Assembly (NCBI GenBank): GCA_947085165.1
Contig: CAMTVI010000002.1
Span: 171,992 to 235,991 of the forward strand
Direction: 5' to 3'
Length of the DNA: 64,000 nt
Source: Didemnitutus sp947085165
GTDB taxonomy: Bacteria > Verrucomicrobiota > Verrucomicrobiia > Opitutales > Opitutaceae
The notes under the pieces were generated by a model. That model worked only from the letters and a program-made list of their open reading frames with translations, ran no database searches and had not been told where the DNA came from. The position numbers were made by a program, and so were the translations under genes. This document shows positions 6,382-17,980 of the stretch, piece by piece; within the stretch, counting starts at the first letter, position 1, and every line of letters starts with the position of its first letter.

Positions 6382-9300
6382 CGGAAGGAGAGGATTTTGA
6401 ATTTACGGCCAAAGCCGTTGAGGGAGGGTTGAAGGAGATTGTCTGAAGCATCGACCGTTTCGGGAGTTCGTTGAACCAAGGCTTCAGCCCAAGCCCCCGA
6501 TTCGACCTCTTGGGTAACGGCATTAACCGATTCCCCATAGACTCGAATAAGGAAAGTATCAGTGCGATTGCGCAGGTAGGGCGCAATGCCTGTGATAATA
6601 TCGGCTTGGGTCAATGTTAGTGAGCTAAAACCAGGATCTTTGGCAGAAGCCGGGACGAGCGACCCCATCGACGCCGGATTGATGTCAGCGTCCTCAATTG
6701 CCTTCTCGAGCAAGCTTCTGCCGCCATAGGCCGAGCTCGCGCTCAGAAACTCCTCGATGCTTCGAAACGGACCACTGCTTGCCAGTTTCTCGCGCACCAA
6801 TCGGGCGACTGAGGTCGCAAGCGTCTCGATTTGCGAAGTCTCCAAATTGTGGAGTTGTTGCGGTGAAAAATCTGGATCGCTAAATGTCGGATTATTTCCC
6901 CTCACCCCTTGCCGAAACGCCTGCGTGCTCAGTGCTTGGCTGTGCGTTGCGGGACCAGCCAGCCAGTCATAGGTTTCTTGCGCGGACTGCGGGAAACGAA
7001 AGAAAACCGGAGCCGCATTTCCCACGCCTGAAAATGGATCGTTGATGAAGGTTTCGTCACGCGTAGTTTGACCAAGTGCCCGTTGCGTGCCCAGCGCATT
7101 GCTACCCTGACTATTATCAACAATCGCCCTTTGGAATGGGCGTGCAGATCCAAATCGCACGCCCGAAAGCACCGCGCGCCAGGCCGTCTGATTCGTTGAA
7201 TTCAGATTGAATGCACCTGCCTGCATCAAGTAACGCGACGAATAAGGATAGTTTGCACTCGTGCGGTTATTGCCGTCGCGCAAATCATCGACTGTCAACG
7301 GCTGCGCAGGACTGCGGCGCGTGTCCACCGGGAGCAGGTTCCAGTTGGGCAGCGGTTCATTCGTCTGGAGGGCAGGACGGGATCCGGTGGTGGGTAAGCC
7401 TGAGAAAAAATAACGGTCAAATACTCGGTTTGCTGCCCCTCCCCACGAATTGCCGAGAGCAAAGGGACGCAAATTCTTGAACTGCAAGTGTTGCAACTCT
7501 CCGAGCGAAAGAAACGGCAACCGCGGCAACTCAAATAGCGGAACATCATTATGCGCAGAATTTGAAGCCACACTAGTCTTACCCTGTGTTCGATAGAGCA
7601 GAAATTGAAGCAAATGCTGCGAAGAAATCGGCTGCTGAACGTTGTAAAGATCAGGAGAATGTCCTCCTTTGTTTGGATCGTAAAAATCCATCGCCGTGGG
7701 GACCAAGTTTCCTCGGGGATCATATGTTTCGAGCCACGATCGATCCTTATCCGCGTTGCTCGGTTGCTTGATCCGGTATGTGAAGGCGAATTTCCAATTC
7801 GTTCCAGGGGCTGGCGTCACAAACGACGGATAGATTGGTGCGTTGTAAACCGCCACGATCCCTTGGGAGTTCCTCAGGGTCACCTTCAAATTCGAGACTG
7901 TTGGCCCGGTCACGGAAAGTTGGGCATTGGCACTCAGCCCGATCGCCGTCGCTTTCTTCGGGTAATACCACCCCCCCGCATTGTGGCTGATATTCTTTTC
8001 GTGAAATTCCAGCGACTGTCCCGCGGCACCGGACGTCACCCACGCATAAAGTCTGCCCGGCAACCAAGAGGCCCCACCTGCCATCGTTACGTTCGCTGCA
8101 GTGAACGGCAATTTTGCCACGATTGACCCATTGGATCCCGCAATTGCGGTCGGGAGATCCGCCGCCAAATCGATCTGTGTTCCCCCAACAGTCACCTGCG
8201 GCAAACCGGAAATCTCGACCGTCAAATCATCGGGCGGCACCAGCGCAGAAGTATAGGGATTCCAAAGTTCCACATACAACCGACAGGCGACAGTAATCTG
8301 ATTGGCCGTCGCGGGGGTCGAGCCGTTAAAGAACGAATACTGCAGGAAGAACGTCGTCAGCACAGGAGCCACACTAAAGGTCAATTCGGGGCCTGCGTTC
8401 TCAAGCTGCGCGGTTACCGGAAGGACGATGGAATAGCGCCGCCTCGAGGAGTCGACATTGGTGATGGACGGAAAAGCCTTATTCCCCGACGCCGGCGTCT
8501 CCATGTAGTTGCGATAATTCGCATAAGCCGAAAACGCAGGACCGAGCAACTCGGGCGCGAGCGACAAATCCCGCAACAGTCCGCGATTCACGTCGCCACC
8601 CGGCTTCGTATTCGCCAACACGCCAAATGTCGAATCGGTCAACGCATGGAAGTGTGTCGCGATAAATCTGGGCAGCGAAGCGGAGGTCGAGATGGGCTTG
8701 AGTCCGACCAATTGCTCGCGACTAATCAGATTTTTCAGCGAAGCGAAATTGGAAGTATCGAACGGATCAAATCCGTAGGTGTTTTGTCCTGAAAAATAGG
8801 TGGCTCCACCGGAAATCTGCTGCCGGATTCTCCGCCGTTGCACCACGGTGTCCCACGGCGAGTAGGTGACCTCATCACCCCGATCTCTCAGTCCGATCGA
8901 CGCCTTCACCCCTTGATCCCCGACCCACCACGCGTAACTGCCGACGCGCACGGAATTGCCCATGCCGGGCGCTTCGCCGAGCACGGGCACTTTGGGCAAT
9001 TTTACACGCAGCTTTTTTTCCTCGGCCGTGGGTGAACCAGCGGCGGTGGCGATCGTGTTGTCGCCGACCAGATACACATCGTTCGGCGTTGGCTCGGTCG
9101 TCGGGTCCAACGCACCATCCAGTAACGCGACGGGATTTGTCGTGGTCGATTCGCTGCCACTGACCAGCCACGTCTTGGCGGTCGCGCCACCGGCCACGTC
9201 CCAGACACCCGTATAATACTTCGCCCCCGGCGGACCAAAGGCATCACCGGTGGCGGTGCTCCGCGCGTCCGGTCCGGCGTGTTTTTGCAATTGCGCAATC

Positions 9301-9491
9301 GCCACATCGAGCGCGAGCAGCGCGTTTTGGCGGGCTTTGGTTTGGCTGAGCGTGGTGTCGGTGAGTTTGCTATCGACCTTCACCAATGACGTGAGCGCGA
9401 GCACCACGAGCACGAGCATCGCGACGAGTGCGAGCGTGATGATCAGCGCGAAACCGCGTTGCGGGGAGCGAGTTGATAAAAGTCGTTTCAT
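6357..9491 (-). CDS. Verru_Chthon cassette protein A-like large prepilin-type protein
   Basis: A 1044-residue protein starting MKRLLSTRSPQRGFALIITL. The short basic leader, the RGFALI stretch and the long hydrophobic helix make a prepilin-like, PilX-type N-terminus. The block after the helix (KARQNALLALDVAIAQLQKH, then AGPDARST and YYTGVWD) is the hallmark I associate with Verru_Chthon cassette protein A (TIGR02600). The open frame extends upstream to 9563, but ATG 9491 overlaps the stop of the preceding gene as ATGA and is the likely start. The body is a large beta-rich, Asn/Thr/Ser-rich region with no catalytic motif. It is expected in the cell envelope as a large component of a pseudopilus-like assembly, but no function has been shown for the family to my knowledge. 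Confidence 0.75.
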   Translation of the reverse strand: MKRLLSTRSPQRGFALIITLALVAMLVLVVLALTSLVKVDSKLTDTTLSQTKARQNALLALDVAIAQLQKHAGPDARSTATGDAFGPPGAKYYTGVWDVAGGATAKTWLVSGSESTTTNPVALLDGALDPTTEPTPNDVYLVGDNTIATAAGSPTAEEKKLRVKLPKVPVLGEAPGMGNSVRVGSYAWWVGDQGVKASIGLRDRGDEVTYSPWDTVVQRRRIRQQISGGATYFSGQNTYGFDPFDTSNFASLKNLISREQLVGLKPISTSASLPRFIATHFHALTDSTFGVLANTKPGGDVNRGLLRDLSLAPELLGPAFSAYANYRNYMETPASGNKAFPSITNVDSSRRRYSIVLPVTAQLENAGPELTFSVAPVLTTFFLQYSFFNGSTPATANQITVACRLYVELWNPYTSALVPPDDLTVEISGLPQVTVGGTQIDLAADLPTAIAGSNGSIVAKLPFTAANVTMAGGASWLPGRLYAWVTSGAAGQSLEFHEKNISHNAGGWYYPKKATAIGLSANAQLSVTGPTVSNLKVTLRNSQGIVAVYNAPIYPSFVTPAPGTNWKFAFTYRIKQPSNADKDRSWLETYDPRGNLVPTAMDFYDPNKGGHSPDLYNVQQPISSQHLLQFLLYRTQGKTSVASNSAHNDVPLFELPRLPFLSLGELQHLQFKNLRPFALGNSWGGAANRVFDRYFFSGLPTTGSRPALQTNEPLPNWNLLPVDTRRSPAQPLTVDDLRDGNNRTSANYPYSSRYLMQAGAFNLNSTNQTAWRAVLSGVRFGSARPFQRAIVDNSQGSNALGTQRALGQTTRDETFINDPFSGVGNAAPVFFRFPQSAQETYDWLAGPATHSQALSTQAFRQGVRGNNPTFSDPDFSPQQLHNLETSQIETLATSVARLVREKLASSGPFRSIEEFLSASSAYGGRSLLEKAIEDADINPASMGSLVPASAKDPGFSSLTLTQADIITGIAPYLRNRTDTFLIRVYGESVNAVTQEVESGAWAEALVQRTPETVDASDNLLQPSLNGFGRKFKILSFRWLSPSEI

Positions 9492-10441
9492 CTCAGACCT
9501 CCGGTCAATTTGATCCGGCGCACGAACACTTGCGAGTGCGCTTCGATGATGCCCCACCACCACTCATCGTTGTTGGCGTAACTCGGCGGGCGCAGTGTTT
9601 CGCGTCCGGTTTCGAGATTTTCCAGCAGTTGCACGCCTTCCTCGGAGAGGATGCGCACCATCACATCGGCGACGTCGGGGAAGCGATTGCCGACAGCGGC
9701 GGTGCCGTTGCCGACGCCGAGGTAGCGCGTCACGTCGTTGGCTGCCGTGGGAAAAACGCGCGTCAAACCGGTCGCGGTGCTGCTGTCGCGCACGTAGAGC
9801 CAGACGCCGAAATCAACGACGTTGTCGGCGAGCACATCGTCGAGCGACGGACGGGCGAAGGCGGTGGCGTAAGGCGTGGCGAGAATATCGTAGCCGGTGG
9901 TGAGCGTTTGCGCGGGCTGAGTTTGCGAACGGAAGAGAAAATAGTGGCGCGGGTTGCGCGGTGGGTCGTTGAGTGCGCTGTCGGTGGCGGTGCGCATCAC
10001 GCGGTAGGAAATCGCGACCGGTTGTCCGGAATTGTCGGGGGCAAAAAAGCGCAGCCACACGCCAGTGAGACCGAAGCGCGCCTGAGCAATCCCCTCGCCC
10101 ACGGCGCTCGGCACGGCGTTGAGGCTGGCGGCGCTGACGGGTTTGGTAATAGCGGCGGGATCGGCTTCTTCGACCCAACCCGGAAAAGTGGCGTTGGGCA
10201 ATTCGGCGGACAACCAACGGTTGGCGTCGTTGCGGCGCACGGCGGATTGCAAATCGCGTTCCAGTAAATCGAGCACGAGTTTCGCCTGCGACGACGCTGA
10301 GAAATTCCCCTGCACCCGGCGCCAAATCGTCAGCGTGCCAGTAGTGATGGAAAGCATGGCGGCCGTCAGCGCGAGGGTGATCGCGATGGCGATGAGCAGC
10401 TCCAAGATGGTGAAGCCCGACTGTTTGCGCGTTGCAATCAT
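9488..10441 (-). CDS. Verru_Chthon cassette protein C-like pseudopilin
   Basis: A 317-residue protein with a type IV prepilin N-terminus: basic leader MIATRKQ, then SGFTILELLIAIAITLAL. The Gly-Phe cleavage site and the Glu at position 5 of the mature protein are typical. The following SSQAKLVLDLLERDLQSAVR helix is typical of the PulJ-like members of these cassettes (protein C, TIGR02599 by my recognition). The ATG overlaps the stop of the upstream protein B gene, and its stop overlaps the start of protein A, both as ATGA. All three should be translated as a coupled set. The product sits in the inner membrane until processed by a prepilin peptidase, which is not encoded in this window. Confidence 0.75.
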   Translation of the reverse strand: MIATRKQSGFTILELLIAIAITLALTAAMLSITTGTLTIWRRVQGNFSASSQAKLVLDLLERDLQSAVRRNDANRWLSAELPNATFPGWVEEADPAAITKPVSAASLNAVPSAVGEGIAQARFGLTGVWLRFFAPDNSGQPVAISYRVMRTATDSALNDPPRNPRHYFLFRSQTQPAQTLTTGYDILATPYATAFARPSLDDVLADNVVDFGVWLYVRDSSTATGLTRVFPTAANDVTRYLGVGNGTAAVGNRFPDVADVMVRILSEEGVQLLENLETGRETLRPPSYANNDEWWWGIIEAHSQVFVRRIKLTGGLR

Positions 10442-10914
10442 GGGCGCAGAGCGACGGGAAAGCTGAACTGCTCGCGATCAATCGCCTCGGTCGGCGGCGC
10501 GAATGGACCCGGTGGACGATAAGGCCAACTCACGCGCACTTGGAGCGCGAGTAAGGGCGTGGCGGGATTGTAGCCCAGTGCCGAACTGCCGGGGAACGGA
10601 TTCACTTCGATCAGGAAATACTGCTCAAAGTTGTCGTCGGTGCCGGGCACGGGGCGGACTTGGGTGCCGTCGCGGGCGGCGACGAAGTTCGCGCTGGTGA
10701 AGGTGGCGAACGAGGCGGCCGGCACGGCGCGTTCGAGCGCGAGCTTGATGGCGTCGGGCATCCGCGCGGCGGTCTGAATATCGCGCGAGCCCGCGGCTTG
10801 GCGCGTGGTAGACGGCAAGAGCGCGAGGATCGTCGCGGCGGCGATGGTGAAAATGCCGACGGCAATGACGACCTCGATCATCGAAAACGCGCGAGTGAAC
10901 AACGGAGGGCGCAT
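10438..10914 (-). CDS. Verru_Chthon cassette protein B-like pseudopilin
   Basis: A 158-residue PulI/GspI-type protein starting MRPPLFTRAFSMIEVVIAVG. The N-terminal helix has the prepilin pattern (short basic leader, Ala-Phe-Ser cleavage region, mature Glu5). The ATG at 10914 is preferred over the longer frame starting at 10953 because it places the leader correctly and lies 1 base after the stop of the protein D gene. The best family match by eye is Verru_Chthon cassette protein B (TIGR02598). It ends with an ATGA overlap onto protein C. The short C-terminal part has no catalytic features; it should be a minor, structural pilin-like subunit. Confidence 0.72.
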   Translation of the reverse strand: MRPPLFTRAFSMIEVVIAVGIFTIAAATILALLPSTTRQAAGSRDIQTAARMPDAIKLALERAVPAASFATFTSANFVAARDGTQVRPVPGTDDNFEQYFLIEVNPFPGSSALGYNPATPLLALQVRVSWPYRPPGPFAPPTEAIDREQFSFPVALRP

Positions 10915-10915
10915 G

Positions 10916-11665
10916 TTAGAAACCGCTCCGTTCGTTGATGAGGATCGGCACACCGTAATTGCTCAGCGTGAGTCCGCGCACGTTCTCGGCGTTGTCGAAG
11001 ACGAGCGGTTGTGGACTGCCTGGTGGCAACACGCGGCCACCAGTCAAAATCAGGCCGCGCGGCTCGGACGCCGTGGCGGGATCGTGGTCGAATTTCGGGC
11101 GACCATCCGCGGCAAAATTCAGCGCGGACCATTGCTCGGGGTAAGGGGCGTTGATGGTGGCGGTGACGGAGTTGATGGCGAACGCGAGCGAGCGCAGATT
11201 GGTCGCGCGCTCGGTTTGCCATTTTCCCGGATCGCTCAAGAGCGCGGCGTCGGGCGTGCGCGGGAGCAGGTAGACATTATCGGGGAGAAACAGTTCAGTG
11301 ACAGTCACCCATTCGCCGCTGCTCGTTTGTTCCTGCAAAATGAGGTAACGCAGAAAACGTGACGGCGTGGCGATGACCGTCACTTCGGTGTTGAGCAGGA
11401 GGCGCGTCGGATTGCCGTTGGCGAGCGCGCGGGAGCGGGCGGCGGAGACAAGGTTGGAAACGACGGATTGCCCTGCTTGCAGGGCGAAGGATTTTCCACC
11501 GCCCATGCCACCGATGAAAACGGCGGACAACACGGCGATGAGGCCGACAACAACAAGCAGTTCGAGTAGCGAAAATCCACGTATGCGCGCCGACCGTCGC
11601 GACGCCATCGCGTGATTCACGCGACCGACGCCGGGCGATGAATCGCAGCGGGGACTTTCACTCAT
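10916..11665 (-). CDS. Verru_Chthon cassette protein D-like pseudopilin
   Basis: A 249-residue prepilin-like protein. The methylation motif RGFSLLELLVVVGLIAVLSA is preceded by an unusually long leader if the start is ATG 11665. That start overlaps the stop of the upstream pseudopilin as ATGA. A shorter start at the MASRRSAR methionine gives a leader of normal size, so the true start is open. After the helix, the QAGQSVVSNLVSAARSRALA stretch is the feature I recognise from cassette protein D (TIGR02596), a GspH-like protein. The genes before and after it are also prepilin-like, so it belongs to one assembly unit. Confidence 0.72.
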   Translation of the reverse strand: MSESPRCDSSPGVGRVNHAMASRRSARIRGFSLLELLVVVGLIAVLSAVFIGGMGGGKSFALQAGQSVVSNLVSAARSRALANGNPTRLLLNTEVTVIATPSRFLRYLILQEQTSSGEWVTVTELFLPDNVYLLPRTPDAALLSDPGKWQTERATNLRSLAFAINSVTATINAPYPEQWSALNFAADGRPKFDHDPATASEPRGLILTGGRVLPPGSPQPLVFDNAENVRGLTLSNYGVPILINERSGF

Positions 11666-12324
11666 TTCCAACTCAGGACGAGATTGCCGTTGGTGTCGCC
11701 GTAGCCGGCGGAATAAATCAGCACTCCCGCGCGGACACCGGTGGTCAGGTTGAGATCGGAGTCGTCGGGCGTGAGCGCGTTGCCGCCTTGATCGAGCACC
11801 GCCACACGATTGCCGTCGGCGATAGTGATGCGGCCGTCGCCGTTGCGATCATAGAGGATGGCGATGTCGGTGTTGCCAAAGGCATCGACGAGTTGTGTGC
11901 GGTCCGCACTGAGTTCGGCGTCAGTCAGCGCGTAGAAGGAAATCATCTTGGTGTTGCCGCCGAGATTAACGTCGCCCCGGGCAAAGGGAGTGCCGTCGAG
12001 CCGTTTGCCAGTGAGCGCGCCGGCGAAGCGGATCGGGTTGATCTTGTTCGGCGTGCTGCTGCCGGCGTCGATTTGCGGGTAGTAGCCGTATTCCTGTTTA
12101 AATTGCTCCATCGCCGCGGACCATTGGTTAAATTGCACGCGTGATTTCGATTTCTTGGCGGTGCGATTGGCGGCGCCGATGGTGGGGAACAACAATGCGG
12201 CCAAGATGCCGATGATGGCCACGACCACGAGCAACTCGATCAGCGTGAATCCGCGGCGGCGTGAGCGCGGAGCGGAGGGATGCGGGAACGAAGCGGCGAG
12301 ACAGGGGGAAAGCGTGGCACTCAT
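11662..12324 (-). CDS. Type II secretion/type IV pilin-like protein (GspG-like)
   Basis: A 220-residue protein with a classical prepilin motif, RRRGFTLIELLVVVAIIGIL, after a 24-residue leader. The leader is longer than in textbook pilins but common in this phylum. The next region (SRVQFNQWSAAMEQFKQEYG, then YYPQID) is typical of GspG-like major pseudopilins. A possible calcium-binding segment, LYDRNGDGRITIADG, is near residues 156-170; calcium sites stabilise GspG in known systems. The ATG shares one base with the stop of the previous gene (TGATG), and the stop overlaps the next start as ATGA. It probably forms the shaft of a pseudopilus with the neighbouring GspG-like protein. Confidence 0.78.
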   Translation of the reverse strand: MSATLSPCLAASFPHPSAPRSRRRGFTLIELLVVVAIIGILAALLFPTIGAANRTAKKSKSRVQFNQWSAAMEQFKQEYGYYPQIDAGSSTPNKINPIRFAGALTGKRLDGTPFARGDVNLGGNTKMISFYALTDAELSADRTQLVDAFGNTDIAILYDRNGDGRITIADGNRVAVLDQGGNALTPDDSDLNLTTGVRAGVLIYSAGYGDTNGNLVLSWK

Positions 12325-12892
12325 CAGGGGCGATTAGCGTAGAGGTTATCGGCGTTTTCTTGGGGCGTGGGATCGATAATCCCACCTGCGAGCAGTTGCG
12401 GCGAATCCTTTCCGTCCGGCCCAATGGAATAAAGCACAAAGCTCGAATTCGTCCACCCCGTCGCAGGCACGCGGTAAACATAGACGTAGGGCTGGTCCCA
12501 CGGATCAATCAACACGGCGAGTGGTGAGACGAATGGATCGACGCCGTTGGCCGTGGTGAACTTCGCGGCTTCAATCAACGCGCGCGCATTCATCGCCACG
12601 CCGGTCGGACCGAGTTTGCCGACCAGCGCTTGCAAGAGGCGTGTCGCGTCAGCGGTTTGCGGGTAGCTGCCGTATTGGCGTTTGTAGCCTTCGAGACCGG
12701 TCGAGATGGCGGCCAATTCCGCCTTGGCGCGCGCGATTTTACCGCTCTCCGACGCGCGACGACCCACGCCGATGACGATCGACGTGAGCACAGCCACGAT
12801 GGCGATGACGGTGAGAAGTTCGAGCAGCGTGAAGCCGCGCGCCCGGGCGCGATCGACGGTGCGAACGCGCGCAGTTGAGGAGAAGTGGTTTC

Positions 12893-12896
<4 letters not shown>
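12324..12896 (-). CDS. GspG-like type II secretion pseudopilin
   Basis: A 190-residue pseudopilin starting MRNHFSSTARVRTVDRARAR, then GFTLLELLTVIAIVAVLTS, with mature Glu5 in place. The segment KAELAAISTGLEGYKRQYGS, then YPQ, is the GspG signature. A later stretch, LIDPWDQPYVYVYRVP, matches the conserved DPWG-x-PY region of major pseudopilins. Its ATG overlaps the stop codon of the upstream acetyl-CoA synthetase gene as ATGA, so the first gene of the pseudopilin set is translationally coupled to a metabolic enzyme. Six prepilin-like genes follow one another here without a secretion ATPase, although PilB, PilT and PilC genes lie 9-15 kb away. Confidence 0.82.
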
Positions 12897-14854
<1,958 letters not shown>

Positions 14855-14859
14855 TGTTT

Positions 14860-14865
14860 CTCCTT
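14860..14865 (-). promoter_or_regulatory. Ribosome-binding site of acs
   Basis: AAGGAG on the minus strand, 5 bases before the GTG at 14854. It is one of the few clear Shine-Dalgarno sequences in the window and decides the acs start over the 59-codon longer frame. Confidence 0.75.
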
Positions 14866-14949
14866 CGTTTAGGGGGTTGAAGCAAAAGCTGTTAATGGCT
14901 CTTACGGATTTAGCGGTCAAGTCTCGGCAGCTTCGCAACCAAGCTTTGT

Positions 14950-16128
14950 ATGGAAAATGATCAATCGCCCGACGCAACCGCGTCGTCGGCTTCAGAACAA
15001 AATCCCGCGCCGCAAGCGCAGGAAAATTCAATTCTCGTCGAGGGCGTGCTCGACATCGACAACAGCCGTAACGGCCAGTTGCTCGACCTTGCGCGCTATG
15101 GCAAACGTCGTCCGACCGACCCGTTTGTGCCGCGCGAACTCATCCGCCGCTTCAAGCTCAACCAGGGCAACTACATCACGGCTCAGGCGACGCCCGATCC
15201 GCGTTTCCCGAATCCGAAGATTCGTTTCATCGAATCCGTCGATGGCATGGAGATCGAAGCGCGCCGCCACAAACTCGACTTCACCAATCTCCTCACGATC
15301 ACGCCGGAGGAGCACCTGAAGCTCGAAATGAAGGACGGCCGCATGACCACGCGCGTCGTCGACCTCTTCTGCCCCATTGGCAAAGGCACCCGCGGCCTCA
15401 TCGTGGCGCCGCCACGCACCGGCAAGACTACGATGTTGCGCGACATGGCGCTCGGTGTGATCGAAAACCACCCGGAGTGTCATGTGATGATTCTCCTCGT
15501 GGACGAACGCCCGGAGGAAGTCACCGATTTCAAACGCAGCGTGCCCGCCGAAGTGTGGGCCTCGTCCAACGACGAAGCGGTGGAGAACCATATTCGCGTC
15601 GCCGACCTCTGCATCGAGCGCGCCAAGCGCCTTGTCGAAGCCGGCCAGGAAGTCGTGCTGTTCCTCGATTCCCTCACCCGCCTCGCCCGCGCTCACAACA
15701 CCGCCAAAAATTCCGGGCGCACCGGCACCGGTGGTTTGGACGTTCGCGCGCTGGAAAAGCCCCGCCAGCTCTTCGCCGCCGCCCGCAATACTGAAGACGG
15801 CGGCTCGCTCACCATTATCGCTTCCATTCTTGTTGAGACGGGTTCGCGCATGGACGAAGTCATTTTCCAAGAGTTCAAAGGCACCGGTAACATGGAACTC
15901 GTGCTCGACCGTAAGGCGGCTGAGATGCGCATCTGGCCCGCCGTCAACGTCGCCTCCTCCGGCACGCGCAAAGAGGAACTCCTCCTCGACGCCCAAACGC
16001 TCGACTGCATCCACTTCTTCCGTCGCGCGCTCGTGCAGCAAAAGATTGAGGAAGCCACCGACACGATGATCACCCGACTCGGCAAAACGAAGACCAACGC
16101 CGAATTCCTCAAACTCATCGCTCGCTAA
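14950..16128 (+). CDS. rho: Transcription termination factor Rho, short form
   Basis: Hexameric RNA-dependent ATPase that ends transcription. The primary RNA-binding (cold-shock-like) domain spans roughly residues 25-115. The P-loop PPRTGKTT is at 154-161, the Walker B/catalytic stretch LLVDERPEE at 182-190, FLDSLTRLARAHN follows, and the R-loop region SGTRKEELLL is near the C-terminus. At 392 residues it lacks the N-terminal helix bundle of E. coli Rho and has instead a short Ser/Ala/Gln-rich tail. The RNA-binding segment reads RFPNPKIRFIESVDG, rather unlike standard Rho. A second, 637-residue Rho is encoded at 27764-29677, so this may be a specialised paralogue. It is divergent from acs. 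Confidence 0.93.
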   Translation: MENDQSPDATASSASEQNPAPQAQENSILVEGVLDIDNSRNGQLLDLARYGKRRPTDPFVPRELIRRFKLNQGNYITAQATPDPRFPNPKIRFIESVDGMEIEARRHKLDFTNLLTITPEEHLKLEMKDGRMTTRVVDLFCPIGKGTRGLIVAPPRTGKTTMLRDMALGVIENHPECHVMILLVDERPEEVTDFKRSVPAEVWASSNDEAVENHIRVADLCIERAKRLVEAGQEVVLFLDSLTRLARAHNTAKNSGRTGTGGLDVRALEKPRQLFAAARNTEDGGSLTIIASILVETGSRMDEVIFQEFKGTGNMELVLDRKAAEMRIWPAVNVASSGTRKEELLLDAQTLDCIHFFRRALVQQKIEEATDTMITRLGKTKTNAEFLKLIAR

Positions 16129-16180
16129 ATCACTTTTGCCTCCTCTTTCTCCTTTAACAACCAACCTGCCCTCCTGCTGA

Positions 16181-17941
16181 ATGAATAGCTTCTCCGAGCA
16201 ATGTCTCGATATGGCCCGCTCCATCCTCGGCCATAATTTGGACTTCATCAATCCCGACGGAACGATCACGCCCGTCCCGGGTGAGACCACCCGTTCCGAC
16301 GGTCCCGGTCACGCCGCCTACGCCCTCGGTGAATACTACCGCGCCACCGGCGAAACGACCCTCAAGGGTTTCGATCTCATCGACCTCGCCGCCCGCTGCA
16401 TCACTGCGCAGGCCTTCACCGAGCCGGCTGCGGAAAACGGCCTCGCCTACGCGTCGCTCGGCCTGCTCGCCTTCGGTCCGTCGAAGGAGCGCAATCCAGT
16501 TTGGGAACGCCTCGTCGACGAAACGCGTCAGCGTCTCGACAAGCAACTGCTCCACCGCAGCGACTACGATAATTACTGGCAGGCGTTCAACATCGCCAAA
16601 GCCGTTTGCCGTTTCTCTCTCGGACTTTCCAAAAAGGACGAAACCTCGCGCCTCATTGAGCGCATGGTCGAACGCATCGAGCAAACCAGCTCCACCGGCT
16701 TCTTCGATGATTCCGAACCGGGCATTGGTGGCCAATTCGACGTCTACGGTGTCATGGCCCTCGTCTTCGTGCGTTCGGCGCTGCAATTGCATGCCAACTC
16801 CGCGTTGCGCGAGCGCAAGCTCCCCACTCTCCGCACCTATGCGGAAAAGTATTTGAAAATCATGCCCGACCTCGTCCGCGCGGACGGTTTGGGCTGGGCT
16901 TACGGCAAAGGCGCCGGCGCCTACGGCCAGATGCACTGCATCACGCTTATTCTGCAAGCGATGCGCGACGGCTGGATTCCCGAGGAACACAAGGCGAAGT
17001 ATTTCGATTATCTACGCCGTCTCTTCTACTTCTTTTTCCAGACCTACCTCGATCAAGAGCACGGTTGCCTCGATGTCCGCGATGCCGAACGCACCGCTTA
17101 CGTGACGCACACCACGCGCATGGCAAATTTCGACGCTGCGCGTTATCTCTGCCAATGGTCTCGTCTCGCCAAGGCCGTCGGCGTGGCGCCCGATACGACG
17201 AAACTCGAAGCCATCCGCACGTCCGGCCGTTTCGCGATCTTCGATAAATCGAATCGCAAAGAACAAGGCCTCTTCCTCTACCGCGACATCGAGTCCGGAC
17301 TGCACATTCAATTACCGCTGATCAGCGCAGGCGGCACCGCCACGTCGGACAGCCTGCCCTTCCCGCATTCGCCCGGTGTGTTCGATTGGCCGGATAGTCT
17401 CTATTTGCCGGTCATGTTGCCCGAACTCACCTTCGGGGACCAAGTGACGATCCCTGCCTTCTACGGCCAACGCTGCGTCACCGGCCTCGGATTGAAGAAT
17501 TCGTTCTACTTCCGTTACGAGCAGCCCGAGCTGATCAACACGAAGGAAGAAATCGTGAAAGGCCTCGGCAGTGTGAAGGTGCAATGGACGTTCACCGGCA
17601 GCAAAGTTGCCGCGGAATTCTCCTACACGGTCAAGTCGCAGGTGCAGCTCGATAAGTTCCGCATGGCACTCGTCATCGGCGCACCGCACTCCCGTTATCG
17701 TGTCGCGAACTCGCTCGTCATCGGCCCGGAAGGTCACCGTTGCCAAGTGCAGAAAGACGACTTCCACGCCAACTGGCAGGAAACCGAAGTCGTGACGGCC
17801 GATCCGATTTACCGCACCAATTACGGCAAGATTCACTACGTGCAGATGTTTGTCCGCGATCATCCATTGATCATGCGTCCCGGCCAAGTTTATCGCCTCT
17901 CGGTCACCTTCGAGCCCGATCTCACGATCGCCGAATCCTGA
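16181..17941 (+). CDS. Conserved protein of unknown function, toroid-like
   Basis: A 586-residue protein that I do not recognise. No signal peptide is visible, so it should be cytoplasmic. The first two thirds are helical with repeated aromatic and Gly-rich turns (GPGHAAYALGEYYRATGE; NYWQAFNIAKAVCRFSLGL; GLGWAYGKGAGAYGQMHCIT), a look shared with (alpha/alpha)6-toroid enzymes acting on carbohydrates. The last third is beta-rich (SVKVQWTFTGSKVAAEFSYT), as in the beta-sandwich of heparinase II/III-like lyases or GH families. A glycan-processing role is inference from fold appearance only. It starts 52 bp after rho in the same direction and is followed by a strong hairpin terminator. Confidence 0.6.
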   Translation: MNSFSEQCLDMARSILGHNLDFINPDGTITPVPGETTRSDGPGHAAYALGEYYRATGETTLKGFDLIDLAARCITAQAFTEPAAENGLAYASLGLLAFGPSKERNPVWERLVDETRQRLDKQLLHRSDYDNYWQAFNIAKAVCRFSLGLSKKDETSRLIERMVERIEQTSSTGFFDDSEPGIGGQFDVYGVMALVFVRSALQLHANSALRERKLPTLRTYAEKYLKIMPDLVRADGLGWAYGKGAGAYGQMHCITLILQAMRDGWIPEEHKAKYFDYLRRLFYFFFQTYLDQEHGCLDVRDAERTAYVTHTTRMANFDAARYLCQWSRLAKAVGVAPDTTKLEAIRTSGRFAIFDKSNRKEQGLFLYRDIESGLHIQLPLISAGGTATSDSLPFPHSPGVFDWPDSLYLPVMLPELTFGDQVTIPAFYGQRCVTGLGLKNSFYFRYEQPELINTKEEIVKGLGSVKVQWTFTGSKVAAEFSYTVKSQVQLDKFRMALVIGAPHSRYRVANSLVIGPEGHRCQVQKDDFHANWQETEVVTADPIYRTNYGKIHYVQMFVRDHPLIMRPGQVYRLSVTFEPDLTIAES

Positions 17942-17980
17942 GCAACTTTGCCCTCGTCCGCGCGAGTGCGCGGTCAGCAC

